Source: Pantoea sp. Lij88
GTDB lineage: Bacteria > Pseudomonadota > Gammaproteobacteria > Enterobacterales > Enterobacteriaceae
Assembly (NCBI RefSeq): GCF_030062155.1
Contig: NZ_CP118267.1
Coordinates: 558,001-622,000, forward strand
DNA length: 64,000 nt
Reading direction: 5' to 3'
A program made the translations under genes and the position numbers. Under the pieces are notes generated by a model, which was not told the origin of the DNA, did not search any database, and was given only the letters and a program-made list of their open reading frames with translations. Position 1 is the stretch's first letter. Each line of letters begins with the position of its first letter. Shown here one piece after another: positions 1 through 9,453 of this stretch.

Positions 1-1508
1 GCAATCTGCCAGAGACGCAGGCCTGGGCGGAAAGCACGGCCGATGGCGTGCGGGTGCAGATTGTCAAAGAGCGACCCGACGCGACCGACCTGCCGCTATC
101 GGTGCTGTCCGCAGTCATTCGGACCGGGCAGGAGATTCGCACGGGCAAACCCGAGGCGTTCAGTCCATTCAGTCAGGATCCCTACCTGGTCGCTTCGGGC
201 GCAGCGGTGCTCTGTGTTCCGATGTTCAGGCAGGCCAATATGGTGGGCGTGCTTTATCTGGAAAACCGCCTGATGCCCGATGCGTTCACCGCTGAGCACT
301 CGCACATTGTGAAAACCCTGAGTGCGCAGGCGGCGGTTTCGCTGGAAACGGCCCGGCTTTACGCGGAACTGCTGGAGGAGAACACCCACCGGCGGCGGGT
401 GGAGAAACAGCTGCGTGCCAGCAAAACCTCGCTGATGCTCGGCGAAAAGATCAGTCATACCGGTACGTGGCGCTGGGAAGTGACGGAGGACATGATGATG
501 GTCTCTGAAGAGTATGGCCGGATTCTGGGGCTGCCAGCCGGACAGAAGGGACTGTCGATGGCCGACTTCCTGACCCGCGTTCACCCCGATGACTATGAAT
601 GTATCAGCGAACTGGTGACGCACAGTGTCAGTCAGGGACGCAGCATGCAGGCTGAGTTCCGGGTGCTGAGACCGGATGGGGAATGTCGCTACATCAAAGG
701 TATCGGGGAACCGGTAGACAATTTCCCGGAGGTTAAAGAGTACTTCGGCACCATTTCCGACATCACTTCGCAGCGTCTGGCGGAAGACAGCGCGCGTATG
801 GCGCAGGCGGATCTGGCTCGCGTCACCCGCGCCACCACCGTCGGGCAGCTGACCGCGTCCATCGCCCACGAAATTAACCAGCCGCTGATGTCGATCGTCG
901 CCAATGCGGGGGCCACGCTGCGCTGGCTGAAGCGGGAACCGCTGATGCTGGAAAATGCCAGCAGGGGGCTGGATGAGATTATCAAAGAGGGCCAGCGCGC
1001 CGGGGAGATCATCCGTGGCCTGCAGGCGCTGACCCGCAAACATGAATCGAGCTTTGCGCCGGAAAACCTGCATCTGATCGCCCGGGACATTCTGGCGCTC
1101 TCCCGGATAGAGCTGGAACGACGCGGGATTTCGCTGGAGCTGAAACTGCGGGCCGCGAAGGCAGATATTGTCTGCGATCGCGTTCAGATTCAGCAGGTGT
1201 TGCTGAACCTGGTGATCAATGCCATCGATGCGATGTCCGACGACCTGCCGCGTGCGGCGGTGTTACGCCTCACCTCAGAAAATCCTGCGCCTGATACCCT
1301 GAGATTTGAGGTGCTGGACAGCGGCTGTGGATTACCTGATGACGTGCGGGAACGGATCTTTGAGTCTTTCTACACCACGAAAAAAAGCGGCATGGGCATG
1401 GGGCTCACCATCAGCAAAGGGATCATCAAAAAGCACTGTGGTGAGTTAGGCGCTGAGAACCGGCCCGAGGGCGGCAGCTGTTTCTGGTTTACGCTGCCGC
1501 TGGGATAG
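1..1508 (+). CDS. GAF/PAS sensor histidine kinase, C-terminal part (5' end outside window)
   Basis: The reading frame is already open at base 3 with no stop upstream, so this is the C-terminal part of a longer protein; the GTG at 48 is not a convincing start. In order one sees the end of a GAF domain (to about base 350), a short charged helix, a PAS domain (about 440-780, with the HTGTWRWEV motif), a HisKA dimerisation domain with the phospho-acceptor in SIAHEINQP (about 860-885), and an HATPase_c domain with N box (NLVINAID, about 1207-1230), G1 (DSGCGLPD) and G2 (GMGMGLTIS) boxes. All kinase motifs are intact. The architecture matches the C-terminus of the large Ser/Thr-kinase-like/AAA/GAF/PAS hybrid kinases found with FixJ-like regulators. 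The convergent response regulator downstream is the probable partner. The N-terminal domains and the signal are not visible. Confidence 0.88.
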   Translation, partial: NLPETQAWAESTADGVRVQIVKERPDATDLPLSVLSAVIRTGQEIRTGKPEAFSPFSQDPYLVASGAAVLCVPMFRQANMVGVLYLENRLMPDAFTAEHSHIVKTLSAQAAVSLETARLYAELLEENTHRRRVEKQLRASKTSLMLGEKISHTGTWRWEVTEDMMMVSEEYGRILGLPAGQKGLSMADFLTRVHPDDYECISELVTHSVSQGRSMQAEFRVLRPDGECRYIKGIGEPVDNFPEVKEYFGTISDITSQRLAEDSARMAQADLARVTRATTVGQLTASIAHEINQPLMSIVANAGATLRWLKREPLMLENASRGLDEIIKEGQRAGEIIRGLQALTRKHESSFAPENLHLIARDILALSRIELERRGISLELKLRAAKADIVCDRVQIQQVLLNLVINAIDAMSDDLPRAAVLRLTSENPAPDTLRFEVLDSGCGLPDDVRERIFESFYTTKKSGMGMGLTISKGIIKKHCGELGAENRPEGGSCFWFTLPLG

Positions 1509-1536
1509 GCGAGCGGGCCAGGCTGAATGCCTGGTC

Positions 1537-2157
1537 TTAGCGGCGTCGGCTGTGATCAATATTGAGCCGCTCTGCCGCCCGCACCAGATCGGTCAGCGAG
1601 CGCGCATTCATCTTCTCCATGACCCGCCGCTTGTGCACTTTCGCAGTAATCTCACTGACGCCCATTTCGGCGGCGATCTGCTTATTCAGCAGGCCACTGA
1701 TCGCCAGCAGCATCACCTCGCTTTCACGCGGTGTCAGTGTCTGATGCCGCTGAAATATCTCGCGCCGCGCCTCAGAAGAGGCCAGATTCTGCTCCGCAAT
1801 GTTTAAGGCTTCCGAGACCGCCTGCAAAATACGCTCAGGATCGACAGGCTTAGTCAGAAACTCATAAGCACCGGTTTTCATCGCCCGCACCGTGACAGGA
1901 ATGGTTCCGAAACCGGTCAGGAAAATCGTGGGAAGGGTATAGCCGCGATCGATCAACGCCTGGGCGACATCAAATCCATCCGCGCCGGGCAGGTTAATAT
2001 CCAGAATCAGACAACAGGGAAGGGGAGTTATCGCGTGCGCCAGGAAATCATCAGCTGAAGAGAAAGAGATAACCGTGTAATCGTCGGCGGTGAGCAGATT
2101 ACGCAGTGCAGAAGTTACAGCCGCGTCGTCGTCAACGATATATACGATGGGATTCAT
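1537..2157 (-). CDS. FixJ/NarL-family two-component response regulator
   Basis: This 206-residue protein has an N-terminal receiver domain with the acidic pair DDD near residue 10, the phospho-acceptor Asp in LILDINLPG (about residue 54) and the conserved Lys in FLTKPVDP. The C-terminal LuxR-type helix-turn-helix contains LTPRESEVMLL and the recognition region EITAKVHKRRVMEKM. The layout and length are those of FixJ. It lies tail to tail with the sensor kinase, 28 bp apart, and is very likely its cognate regulator. The ATG at 2157 follows a GAGG element. The regulon cannot be told from the sequence. Confidence 0.9.
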   Translation of the reverse strand: MNPIVYIVDDDAAVTSALRNLLTADDYTVISFSSADDFLAHAITPLPCCLILDINLPGADGFDVAQALIDRGYTLPTIFLTGFGTIPVTVRAMKTGAYEFLTKPVDPERILQAVSEALNIAEQNLASSEARREIFQRHQTLTPRESEVMLLAISGLLNKQIAAEMGVSEITAKVHKRRVMEKMNARSLTDLVRAAERLNIDHSRRR

Positions 2158-2986
2158 AAGGACCTCATTTCAGCCAGAGTTTTACTGATGATTTAATTAA
2201 GCATGATGTGCAAAGAGGCCCTGATAAGCATGAGTCGCGCAGGGTTAACAGGATATTACCATAACAGTAATCATTATCATCTTATAATTAACGGCTTGTT
2301 AAAATTCGGATAAATTACTGATAGGTATGGTTAAATCATGAGCGGCTGGCTGTGAGGTGTGGGATGAAATTGCGGTTGTGAAGGGAGTGAACCGTCATTT
2401 AAACGCCATATTCGGGCCACGCATTGCACACTTAATCTCGGCCAGGAGAATAGTACTTAGCAGGACCGGAAATAGTCCATAAACCGCTTTGCCGGATAAA
2501 ATCGTTTCAGCAGGAGTTTATACACAATAAGAAAGTAGCAGTGCGAAATTAATTCAGATATTAAGCGGTACGGTAACTCAGGCCGGGGCGGATAATGGAT
2601 TAATTCACAGGATTCACGGGGCAGACTGTGCAGAGTGTTGATGCTCGCATCTGGCCCTGAAAGAAGATAAGGTAAGCTGGCTTCATAGTTACAACATACT
2701 TTTATATTTCATATCAAGTCGCATACCCGGCCCCCGAGCAGTTATCGCTTATCACCGCAAAAGTCCCGCTCACTTTGTCACTGACGCGTTTGTAAAACAC
2801 GACGAACTTCACGCGGTAAAAAGTCATTACATTTAAAAAACCCTTAACTGTCAGCCATTAACCTTGATAAGCGTAGCGGTATTCATGGCGCGGTGGCTAA
2901 TCCTCACTAAGCTTGTGAGGCAACCCTTTAAATACAGGGATATTTTTCCAGCCGGAATCTCTACGCACTGTCGTCATGAGGCTTAT
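2158..2986. other. 829-bp intergenic region without a supported gene
   Basis: AT-richer DNA lies between the divergently transcribed response regulator and the formate dehydrogenase. No reading frame here has protein-like composition with a ribosome binding site. It must hold the promoters of both flanking genes, but I see no clear FNR, NarL or sigma-54 site. It is unusually long for a divergent promoter region. Confidence 0.6.
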
Positions 2987-5959
2987 ATGAGTGAAAATTA
3001 CTGCACCATTCTCTTTAATGGTGAACGGTTGAAAGGGTTAGCTAATCAACCGCTAATCGATTTTCTGGACGCTCACGGGAAAAAATTACCTCATGTCTGT
3101 TATCACCCGGCGCTGCAACCGCTGCAGAGCTGCGATGTCTGCTGGGTGGATGCCAATGGCGAGCGGGTACGCGGCTGCACGCTTCGCACTGAAGAGGGCC
3201 TGACGGTGCAGAGTGAAGGCAGTGCGGTCAGGGCTGCGCAGCAGGAGGGCATGGATCGGCTGCTCAACCGTCATGAGCTTTACTGCACCGTCTGCGAGCA
3301 CAATACCGGTGACTGCACCCTGCATAATGCCGTTGCTGATATGCACATTCCGATTCAGTACTATCCTCATCAGCCCAAGCCGTATGCAAAAGATCACTCC
3401 AACCCGTTTTACACCTACGATCCTGACCAGTGCATCCTGTGCGGATGCTGTGTCGAGGCGTGCCAGAATGTTGAGGTCAATGAGACGCTTTCTATTGACT
3501 ACACCCAGGCACATCCGCGCGTGCTGTGGGATGGCGGCACTGAAATCGCCGGCTCCAGCTGCGTCAGCTGTGGCCACTGCGTCACGGTCTGCCCGTGTAA
3601 TGCCCTGCTGGAAAAAACCATGCAGCCCGATGCGGGTCCGTTCACCGCAATGGATGAGGGGCTGAAACGTCCCCTGATCGACTTTGTGAAAACGCTGGAA
3701 AACAGCATCGGCATGGAGCCTATTACCGGCGTGTCGAAAATAGACGTGGCGCTGCGTCAATCGGAGATCAACCGCACCAAAACCGTCTGTACTTATTGCG
3801 GCGTGGGCTGCAGCTTTGAGATCTGGACCCGCGATCGCCATATCCTGAAAATTCAGCCAGTCGCGGATGCGCCGGCCAATGGCATCTCCACCTGCGTGAA
3901 AGGTAAATTCGGCTGGGATTTCGTCAACAGCCCGGAGCGCCTGACTACCCCCCTGATCCGCGAAAATGGCCGCTTCCGGCCTGCCAGCTGGGACGAAGCG
4001 TTGCAGCGCGTTGCCGAAGGCTTGCAGGGCATCGCGCAGAATTATGGTGGCGATGCGATTGGCTTTATCGGATCCAGCAAAGCCAGCAATGAAGAAGCCT
4101 ATCTCACGCAGAAAATCGCCCGTTTAATCTTCGGTACCAACAACGTCGATAACTCCTCGCGCTATTGTCAGAACCCGGCGACAGAAGGGCTGTTCCGCAC
4201 CGTCGGTTACGGCGGCGATGCCGGAACGATAAAGGATCTGCAGGAGACCGACCTGATTGTGCTGGTCGGCAGTAACCTCTCTGAAAATCATCCGGTCATT
4301 GCGTCGCACATTAAGCAGAGCCATAAACATCGTGGTCAGAAACTGCTGGTCGTTGATCCGCGTCGTCATGAAATGGCGGAACGGGCTGACTGCTATCTGC
4401 GTATACGGCCTGGCACCGACCTGGTCTGGGCCTCGGCGATGGCGAAGTATATGTTTGATCACGGTCATGCCGATGAGGCGTTTCTGGCGCAGCGGGTAAA
4501 TCAGGTTGAAGAGTATCGCGCCTCACTCGACGCGTTTACGCTGGCTTTTGCCAGCGCGATCTGTGGCCTGAGCGAGGCAGAGCTGACAAAGGCGGCGGAG
4601 ATGATCGGCCAGGCGGGCAGCGCCTGCATATTGTGGGCGATGGGGATTACCCAGCACAGCCACGGGGCTGACACCAGCACCGCGCTGTCAAACCTGCTGC
4701 TGGTCACCGGTAACTACGGCCGGCCAGGCACCGGCGGCTATCCGATGCGCGGTCATAACAACGTGCAGGGCGCCAGTGACTTCGGCTGCCTGAGCAATCT
4801 CTATCCGGGTTATGAAAAAGTCACGGACGCTGCGGTACGGGAAAAATGGGCGTGCGCCTGGGGCGTCGCTCCTGATGCACTCTCCGACAAGCCAGGGGCC
4901 GATAACTTCAGGATGGTGCAGGAGGCGGGTGAAGGCAAAATCCGCGCGATGTACATCACCGGCGAAGAGACGGCGTTTGCGGATGCTGACGCCGCTTCGG
5001 TGCATGCCGCCTTCAGCAAGCTGGAATTTATGGTGGTGCAGGACATCTTTATGTCACGTACCGCCGAGTTTGCCGACGTGGTTCTGCCCGGTGCGCCGAG
5101 CGTGGAGAAAGAGGGCACGTTTGTAAACACCGAGCGGCGCATCCAGCACTTTTCTCCGGCGATGAAACCGCTGGGCGATTGTCGTCCCGACTGGCAGATC
5201 TTCACCGAGCTCGCTGCCCGCCTCGGTCATCACTGGCATTACCCGAATCCGGGCGCGATCATGGCAGAAGCGGCGGGCATTGCAGAGATTTTCGCGGGCG
5301 TCAGCTATGAGAATCTGGTCGGCTGGCAGTCACAGCTCTGGCCGGTCAGCGCCGAAGGCGAAAGCACGCCGCGTCTCTATACGGAACGGTTCAATTTCCC
5401 GGATGGCAAAGCGCGCCTCTACCCGCTGAGCTGGCAGCCGCCCGCCGAGCAGGAGGATGCCGAATATAATCTGCTGCTGAATAATGGCCGGATGCTGGAG
5501 CATTTCCAGTCGATGAATCAGACCGGCCAGGGTGGCCGCATGATGTCGCTGTCGCCCAATGCTTTTGTCGAGATCTCACCCGAACTGGCCGCCTCACGCG
5601 CGCTGAGCGAAGGAGAGTGGGTGCGCATCACCTCGCGACGCGGATCGCTGGATGTGCCGGTGGTTATCACCGAGCGCGTGGCGGGCAACGTGCTCTTTAT
5701 GCCGATTCACCATGGTAAGGATGGCGTCAACGCGCTGACCGGTGAGCATCACGATCCTGACGTGAATACCCCGGCTTATAAAGAGATCGCGGTCAACATG
5801 AAGCGGGTCGATCGCCGTCCGCAGCCCAATCCGGTGCCGCTTCACAATTTCCGCCACGGCAGTCGTACGCCGCTTGAACACCTGCCGATTGAACAAAAAT
5901 GGCAGCAGGCCGGTTATCGTGAACCGCCTGAACATGTCGAAAAACCGGAGAAATTTTAA
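2987..5959 (+). CDS. fdhF: Formate dehydrogenase catalytic subunit (molybdopterin, Cys type, with ferredoxin-like N-terminus)
   Basis: This 990-residue enzyme oxidises formate to CO2. It has an N-terminal [2Fe-2S] ferredoxin domain (Cys38, 49, 52, 64), a His-Cys3 cluster region (HELYCTVCEHNTGDC), two [4Fe-4S] ferredoxin motifs (CILCGCCVEAC and CVSCGHCVTVC), then a bis-MGD molybdopterin oxidoreductase with its own cluster (CTYCGVGC). The metal ligand is an ordinary TGT cysteine, residue 394 in SSRYCQNPATEG, not selenocysteine. The sequence around it recalls Bacillus YjgC/YrhE rather than the E. coli FdhF, FdnG or FdoG enzymes. The frame is open back to 2864, but the ATG at 2987 is preferred because it has an AGG element in front and begins the ferredoxin fold. 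There is no Tat signal, so the protein should be cytoplasmic. The stop overlaps the DUF1641 start (TAATG). Confidence 0.92.
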   Translation: MSENYCTILFNGERLKGLANQPLIDFLDAHGKKLPHVCYHPALQPLQSCDVCWVDANGERVRGCTLRTEEGLTVQSEGSAVRAAQQEGMDRLLNRHELYCTVCEHNTGDCTLHNAVADMHIPIQYYPHQPKPYAKDHSNPFYTYDPDQCILCGCCVEACQNVEVNETLSIDYTQAHPRVLWDGGTEIAGSSCVSCGHCVTVCPCNALLEKTMQPDAGPFTAMDEGLKRPLIDFVKTLENSIGMEPITGVSKIDVALRQSEINRTKTVCTYCGVGCSFEIWTRDRHILKIQPVADAPANGISTCVKGKFGWDFVNSPERLTTPLIRENGRFRPASWDEALQRVAEGLQGIAQNYGGDAIGFIGSSKASNEEAYLTQKIARLIFGTNNVDNSSRYCQNPATEGLFRTVGYGGDAGTIKDLQETDLIVLVGSNLSENHPVIASHIKQSHKHRGQKLLVVDPRRHEMAERADCYLRIRPGTDLVWASAMAKYMFDHGHADEAFLAQRVNQVEEYRASLDAFTLAFASAICGLSEAELTKAAEMIGQAGSACILWAMGITQHSHGADTSTALSNLLLVTGNYGRPGTGGYPMRGHNNVQGASDFGCLSNLYPGYEKVTDAAVREKWACAWGVAPDALSDKPGADNFRMVQEAGEGKIRAMYITGEETAFADADAASVHAAFSKLEFMVVQDIFMSRTAEFADVVLPGAPSVEKEGTFVNTERRIQHFSPAMKPLGDCRPDWQIFTELAARLGHHWHYPNPGAIMAEAAGIAEIFAGVSYENLVGWQSQLWPVSAEGESTPRLYTERFNFPDGKARLYPLSWQPPAEQEDAEYNLLLNNGRMLEHFQSMNQTGQGGRMMSLSPNAFVEISPELAASRALSEGEWVRITSRRGSLDVPVVITERVAGNVLFMPIHHGKDGVNALTGEHHDPDVNTPAYKEIAVNMKRVDRRPQPNPVPLHNFRHGSRTPLEHLPIEQKWQQAGYREPPEHVEKPEKF

Positions 5960-6444
5960 TGGCAGAACGGATGAAGTATCAGGTCCCGCCGACGCGCACC
6001 GAACCGACCGCTCGTGAGGCGATGGATGAGTTGCTCGAAAATCTCCACCAGCATGGCTTTCTGCGACTGGCGAACGATCTGGTTAAATCGAACAACGAGG
6101 TAGGGAAAATTCTGATCTCCGGGCTTAATCAGCCCGGCACGCAGAATGCGCTGCAGAATCTTTCGTTGCTGATGATGACGCTGGGCAGCGTGCCGCCCGA
6201 GCAATTTAATCATCTGCTACTGGCGGTGCGTGATGCCGCGATGGCCGTGAAACCCGCCCGTGATGAGGCCCGGCAGGGAAAAGCTGCGCCGGGCATTCGC
6301 GGCATTATCCGGTTACTGAATGATGAGGATCTCTGGCGCGGGCTGCGCCCGATCTTCGCGGCGCTGGAAGTCTTTTCACACCAGATCGACCGTGAAGAGG
6401 AGAAGCCGATTACGCGCTTCAGTGGCAAGCCCAGCCGGGAGTAA
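5959..6444 (+). CDS. DUF1641 protein, partner subunit of FdhF
   Basis: This 161-residue, largely helical, charged protein belongs to the DUF1641 family, with a conserved middle section (LVKSNNEVGKILISGLNQPGT). Its start codon overlaps the fdhF stop by one base, implying translational coupling. In Bacillus the same pair (yjgC-yjgD, yrhE-yrhD) forms a non-canonical formate dehydrogenase in which, as I recall, the DUF1641 subunit links the enzyme to menaquinone. By analogy this subunit probably connects the cytoplasmic FdhF to an electron acceptor. No membrane segments are visible. Assignment to the family is firm; the role here is inferred. Confidence 0.82.
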   Translation: MAERMKYQVPPTRTEPTAREAMDELLENLHQHGFLRLANDLVKSNNEVGKILISGLNQPGTQNALQNLSLLMMTLGSVPPEQFNHLLLAVRDAAMAVKPARDEARQGKAAPGIRGIIRLLNDEDLWRGLRPIFAALEVFSHQIDREEEKPITRFSGKPSRE

Positions 6445-6466
6445 CTCAGTCTGCGATCGTTCAGGA

Positions 6467-6871
6467 TTACGTGGGGGTGTAGACCAGATGACCGGCTACA
6501 CCGCCCGCACCGCCATCCTTAGGATGATTGATGCCATCGGAGACCGGCACATCAATGAAATCAAACGGGGAAACGCCTTCAAGACAGGCGACATTAACCC
6601 CAAACTGATCGGGCTGTGAGCGGCTCTGATGAAAGGTGTAAATGCCGCAGAGGGAGCAGAAGTAGTGGCCCACCGCTTTGCTGTTAAAGCGATATTCCGT
6701 GAGCTGTGCTTCGCCCTGCGTCAGCTCAACCTTCGTCGCAAACACCACCACCGCGCCGCGCATCCGGCAAAACGAGCAGTTGCAGCGGCGCACCGTGTTA
6801 AATCCGTCCTTCAGCGTCACCCGATATGCCACCGCGCCACAGTGGCATTGTGCTGTCATTTCATTCTGCAT
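6467..6871 (-). CDS. GFA (glutathione-dependent formaldehyde-activating)/CENP-V family protein
   Basis: This 134-residue protein has the zinc-binding pattern of the GFA fold: CHCGAVAYRV near the N-terminus, then CNCSFCRMRG and CSLCGIYTFH. An AGGAG element precedes the ATG. Family members are called S-(hydroxymethyl)glutathione synthases, but most have unknown substrates. It lies convergent to the formate dehydrogenase pair. A link between formaldehyde and formate metabolism is tempting but rests on position only. Confidence 0.85.
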   Translation of the reverse strand: MQNEMTAQCHCGAVAYRVTLKDGFNTVRRCNCSFCRMRGAVVVFATKVELTQGEAQLTEYRFNSKAVGHYFCSLCGIYTFHQSRSQPDQFGVNVACLEGVSPFDFIDVPVSDGINHPKDGGAGGVAGHLVYTPT

Positions 6872-7014
6872 CGTGATCTCCTGTTTAGTGAAACACGCCA
6901 GGTTTCAGCCTACGCCAAAGCCCGGGATTTGGCAGCATCAGAGACTGTTTTGCCGCCGATTCAGCACGCGCTTTACTGTTCGCGTTGCGACCTCTGCCAT
7001 GAATCGCGCCTCTG

Positions 7015-7785
7015 TCAGACTGTAATCAGCGTAACCTCTTCAGCGGCAAAGGCCTCCAGCAGGGTTTTATCGAGCTTCTCTTCCACCACCAACGTTGAAA
7101 TATCGCAACATTTCGCCACGCTGAAGCGCGCTACCGCGGGGATTTTGTCCGCCGTCAGCCCGACAATGACCTGATTGCTCTGCGCCATCGCGACTTTCTT
7201 AAATTCGCAATCGGCATAGTCGAAACCAGTCAGCCCGGCCTCCGGGCTCATCGCGCAGCCGCCAATAAACGCCTGATCAAACAAGATTCCCTGAATCTGG
7301 TTAATCGCAGTTTGCCCGACCGCGCCGCCCGTACTCTTCAGTATCTGACCGCCCAGCATAATCACCTCCGCGACAGGATGGTTGATCAACAGCGCGGCAA
7401 TATCAGGCGCATTGGTGACGACGGTCAGACGCATTTCAGGCGGGAGCGCCTGCGCCAGCGCCAGATTGGTGGTGCCCGCATCGATAAAGATACAGCTGTC
7501 AGCTTTCACAAGGCGGGCACAGCGCTGCGCGATCAGGGCTTTTGCTGCGTGATCGTGCTCTTTTCGGCTGATAAAACTGCCCGCGTCAGGCAGCTGTAAC
7601 ACCGCACCGCCGTAAACCTTCTTACACAATCCCTCTTTGCTGAGTTCATGCAGATCGCGCCGGATGGTGTGCTCAGAGACCGCCATTTGCCGCGCCAGGT
7701 CCGCACAAACGACGCGACCGTTCTGCTGCAGGATCTCACGAATCAGGGCTTGTCGCTGCTGTGGGAAAGCTGCATAATCGAGCAT
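7015..7785 (-). CDS. DeoR-family transcriptional regulator
   Basis: This 256-residue protein has an N-terminal DeoR winged helix (RQALIREILQQNG, then VSEHTIRRDLHELSKEGL) and a C-terminal DeoRC sugar-phosphate sensor domain (FIDAGTTNLALAQALP; GLTGFDYADCEFKKVAM). Such regulators usually repress sugar catabolic or transport genes and are released by a sugar phosphate. It is divergent from the MFS transporter gene, which is the likely target. The ATG at 7785 has a GGAG element 5 bases upstream. Confidence 0.9.
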   Translation of the reverse strand: MLDYAAFPQQRQALIREILQQNGRVVCADLARQMAVSEHTIRRDLHELSKEGLCKKVYGGAVLQLPDAGSFISRKEHDHAAKALIAQRCARLVKADSCIFIDAGTTNLALAQALPPEMRLTVVTNAPDIAALLINHPVAEVIMLGGQILKSTGGAVGQTAINQIQGILFDQAFIGGCAMSPEAGLTGFDYADCEFKKVAMAQSNQVIVGLTADKIPAVARFSVAKCCDISTLVVEEKLDKTLLEAFAAEEVTLITV

Positions 7786-7796
7786 GTTAACTCCAG

Positions 7797-7838
7797 AGTG
7801 TTCATAATCGAGCTATAGTGAGCATAATTGTTCACAGA
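7797..7838. promoter_or_regulatory. Candidate DeoR-type operator between the regulator and MFS genes
   Basis: The short divergent region holds the repeated element GTTCATAAT at about 7799-7807 and GAGCATAAT at about 7820-7828. The second lies inside an imperfect palindrome that starts with GTGA and ends with TCAC (7818-7835). Repeats of this sort next to a DeoR gene suggest autoregulation and control of the transporter. This is from pattern only. Confidence 0.35.
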
Positions 7839-7903
7839 CGGGCAGGGTGTCAACAGAATCTCCTCGTCCTTTTCCGCTCCCGGACATCCACTAAAGGATC
7901 GTA

Positions 7904-9058
7904 ATGGCTAATAACCTCTCTTCCGCACAGGCAACGCGCATCATCTTCTTTCTGGCCGGATTTATTACCGCAACCTGGGCTGTCATGGTGCCTTTCGCGC
8001 GCGCCAATACCGGCGTGAATGAGGCTCAGCTGGGCACCTTGCTGCTCTGTCTGGGCGTTGGCGCATTGATTGCGATGCCGGTGACGGGCTGGCTCACCAG
8101 TCGTTTTGGCTGCCGCCGGGTCATTCTGGTCGCCATTGCGCTGATTATCATCAGTACGCCGTGGCTGTCGGTGCTCAGCGATCCACTGTTGCTGGCGCTG
8201 GCATTGCTGCTGTTTGGCGTCGGCATCGGTGTCACGGACTGCGCCATGAACATTCAGGCGATCCTGGTAGAGAAGCAGGCCGCGAAGCCGGTGATGTCCG
8301 GTTTTCACGGTATGTACAGCGTGGGTGGCATAGCGGGTGCTGGCTTTATGACGCTGCTACTGGCGATGGGCTTCAGCGTGCTGACCGGCTGCTTACTCGC
8401 GATCCTTGCGGTGATAATCATGACGCTGGTCAGCGCATCGGGTTTACTGACTTTTGCCAATCCCGCGGAAGGGCCGGTGTTTGCGGTTCCGCGCGGCAGC
8501 GTACTGATTATCGGCATCATCTGCTTTGCTGTCTTCCTGACGGAGGGCACCGTACTGGACTGGAGCGCGGTCTATCTGACCGATGTCCGGGCCATTCCGG
8601 CATCACTGGGCGGGCTGGGTTACACCTGTTTTGCTATTGCGATGACGGCGGCGCGTCTGACCGGCGATCGCATCATCTCATCGCTGGGACGTTTGCCGGT
8701 GGTACTGGGCGGTGCGCTGATTGCCGCCGCAGGCATGGCGATGGTGACGTACATCGCTTCCTGGCCGCTGGCGTTGCTGGGATATACCCTGGTTGGCGCA
8801 GGCTGCGCCAACATCGTGCCGGTGATGTTCTCCGCTGCCGGACGTCAGACGGTGATGCCGCAGGCCGTGGCCGTGCCCGCCATTACGACGCTGGGTTATC
8901 TTGGCGTGCTGAGCGGACCCGCCGTGATTGGCTACGTGGCGCATTACACCCATCTCTCTTTCTCATTTTCACTGATCATGGCACTGATGCTGATCGTCGG
9001 CGCGGTCTCGCTGACGCTGGATTTAGGCCGTAGCATCACAACAAAGGAAAACGCATGA
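7904..9058 (+). CDS. MFS transporter, YbjJ-like
   Basis: This 384-residue protein has twelve hydrophobic segments and the MFS loop 2-3 motif (GWLTSRFGCRRV). The helix containing GVGIGVTDCAMNIQAILVE and the segment GFHGMYSVGGIAGAG are typical of the YbjJ/FucP-like branch. Its substrate is unknown; a sugar or related compound is suggested by the divergent DeoR gene. Its stop overlaps the start of the VOC gene by 4 bp (ATGA), so the two are co-translated. Confidence 0.85.
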   Translation: MANNLSSAQATRIIFFLAGFITATWAVMVPFARANTGVNEAQLGTLLLCLGVGALIAMPVTGWLTSRFGCRRVILVAIALIIISTPWLSVLSDPLLLALALLLFGVGIGVTDCAMNIQAILVEKQAAKPVMSGFHGMYSVGGIAGAGFMTLLLAMGFSVLTGCLLAILAVIIMTLVSASGLLTFANPAEGPVFAVPRGSVLIIGIICFAVFLTEGTVLDWSAVYLTDVRAIPASLGGLGYTCFAIAMTAARLTGDRIISSLGRLPVVLGGALIAAAGMAMVTYIASWPLALLGYTLVGAGCANIVPVMFSAAGRQTVMPQAVAVPAITTLGYLGVLSGPAVIGYVAHYTHLSFSFSLIMALMLIVGAVSLTLDLGRSITTKENA

Positions 9059-9441
9059 AAATCGCCCACGTCGCACTCTGGACACGCCATCCAGAGGCGC
9101 AACAGCAATTCTGGCGCGGGATGTTTAATGCGCAGAGCGGTGAGCGGTATCAGAGTCAGAACCGTCCTGGCTTCGCCTCATACTTCCTGCGGCTGGATCA
9201 GGGCGCGACCCTTGAGCTGATGACCCTGCCGGATCTGGACGACGGCCAGCCGGGCAGGGAAGTCACTGGCTGGGCGCACATCGCAATAAGCGTCGGTGAT
9301 GAGCAGCAGGTCGATAAGATGGCGGCCAGAGCGGCAGAAAAGGGGATTCTGGTAGCGGCACCGCGCCGCACGGGCGACGGGTTTTATGAGGCAATTATTC
9401 GCGATCCGGACGGTAACCTGATTGAGCTGGTCGCAGAGTAA
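9055..9441 (+). CDS. VOC (glyoxalase/bleomycin-resistance) family protein
   Basis: This 128-residue protein shows the paired beta-alpha-beta-beta-beta modules of the vicinal oxygen chelate fold. Metal-ligand-type residues are His5 in IAHVALWTRH, Glu in TLELMTLP, His in GWAHIAISVG, and Glu in IRDPDGNLIELVAE. It follows the MFS gene with a 4-bp overlap and no gap. Lactoylglutathione-lyase-like activity is possible, but the family has many functions. Confidence 0.85.
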   Translation: MKIAHVALWTRHPEAQQQFWRGMFNAQSGERYQSQNRPGFASYFLRLDQGATLELMTLPDLDDGQPGREVTGWAHIAISVGDEQQVDKMAARAAEKGILVAAPRRTGDGFYEAIIRDPDGNLIELVAE

Positions 9442-9453
9442 TGAACAACGTCA

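Noticed and set aside
96..1073. Long antisense frame in the sensor kinase gene
   Set aside because: It mirrors the codon pattern of the real gene and has no domain.
2864..2986. Upstream in-frame extension of fdhF by 41 residues
   Set aside because: It has no ribosome binding site and no family likeness; the ferredoxin fold begins at 2987.
4160..4174. Possible selenocysteine codon in fdhF
   Set aside because: The active-site codon is TGT (Cys394), not TGA, so no recoding is needed.
8161..9033. 290-codon frame inside the MFS gene
   Set aside because: It is a frame-shifted shadow of the transporter with improbable composition.
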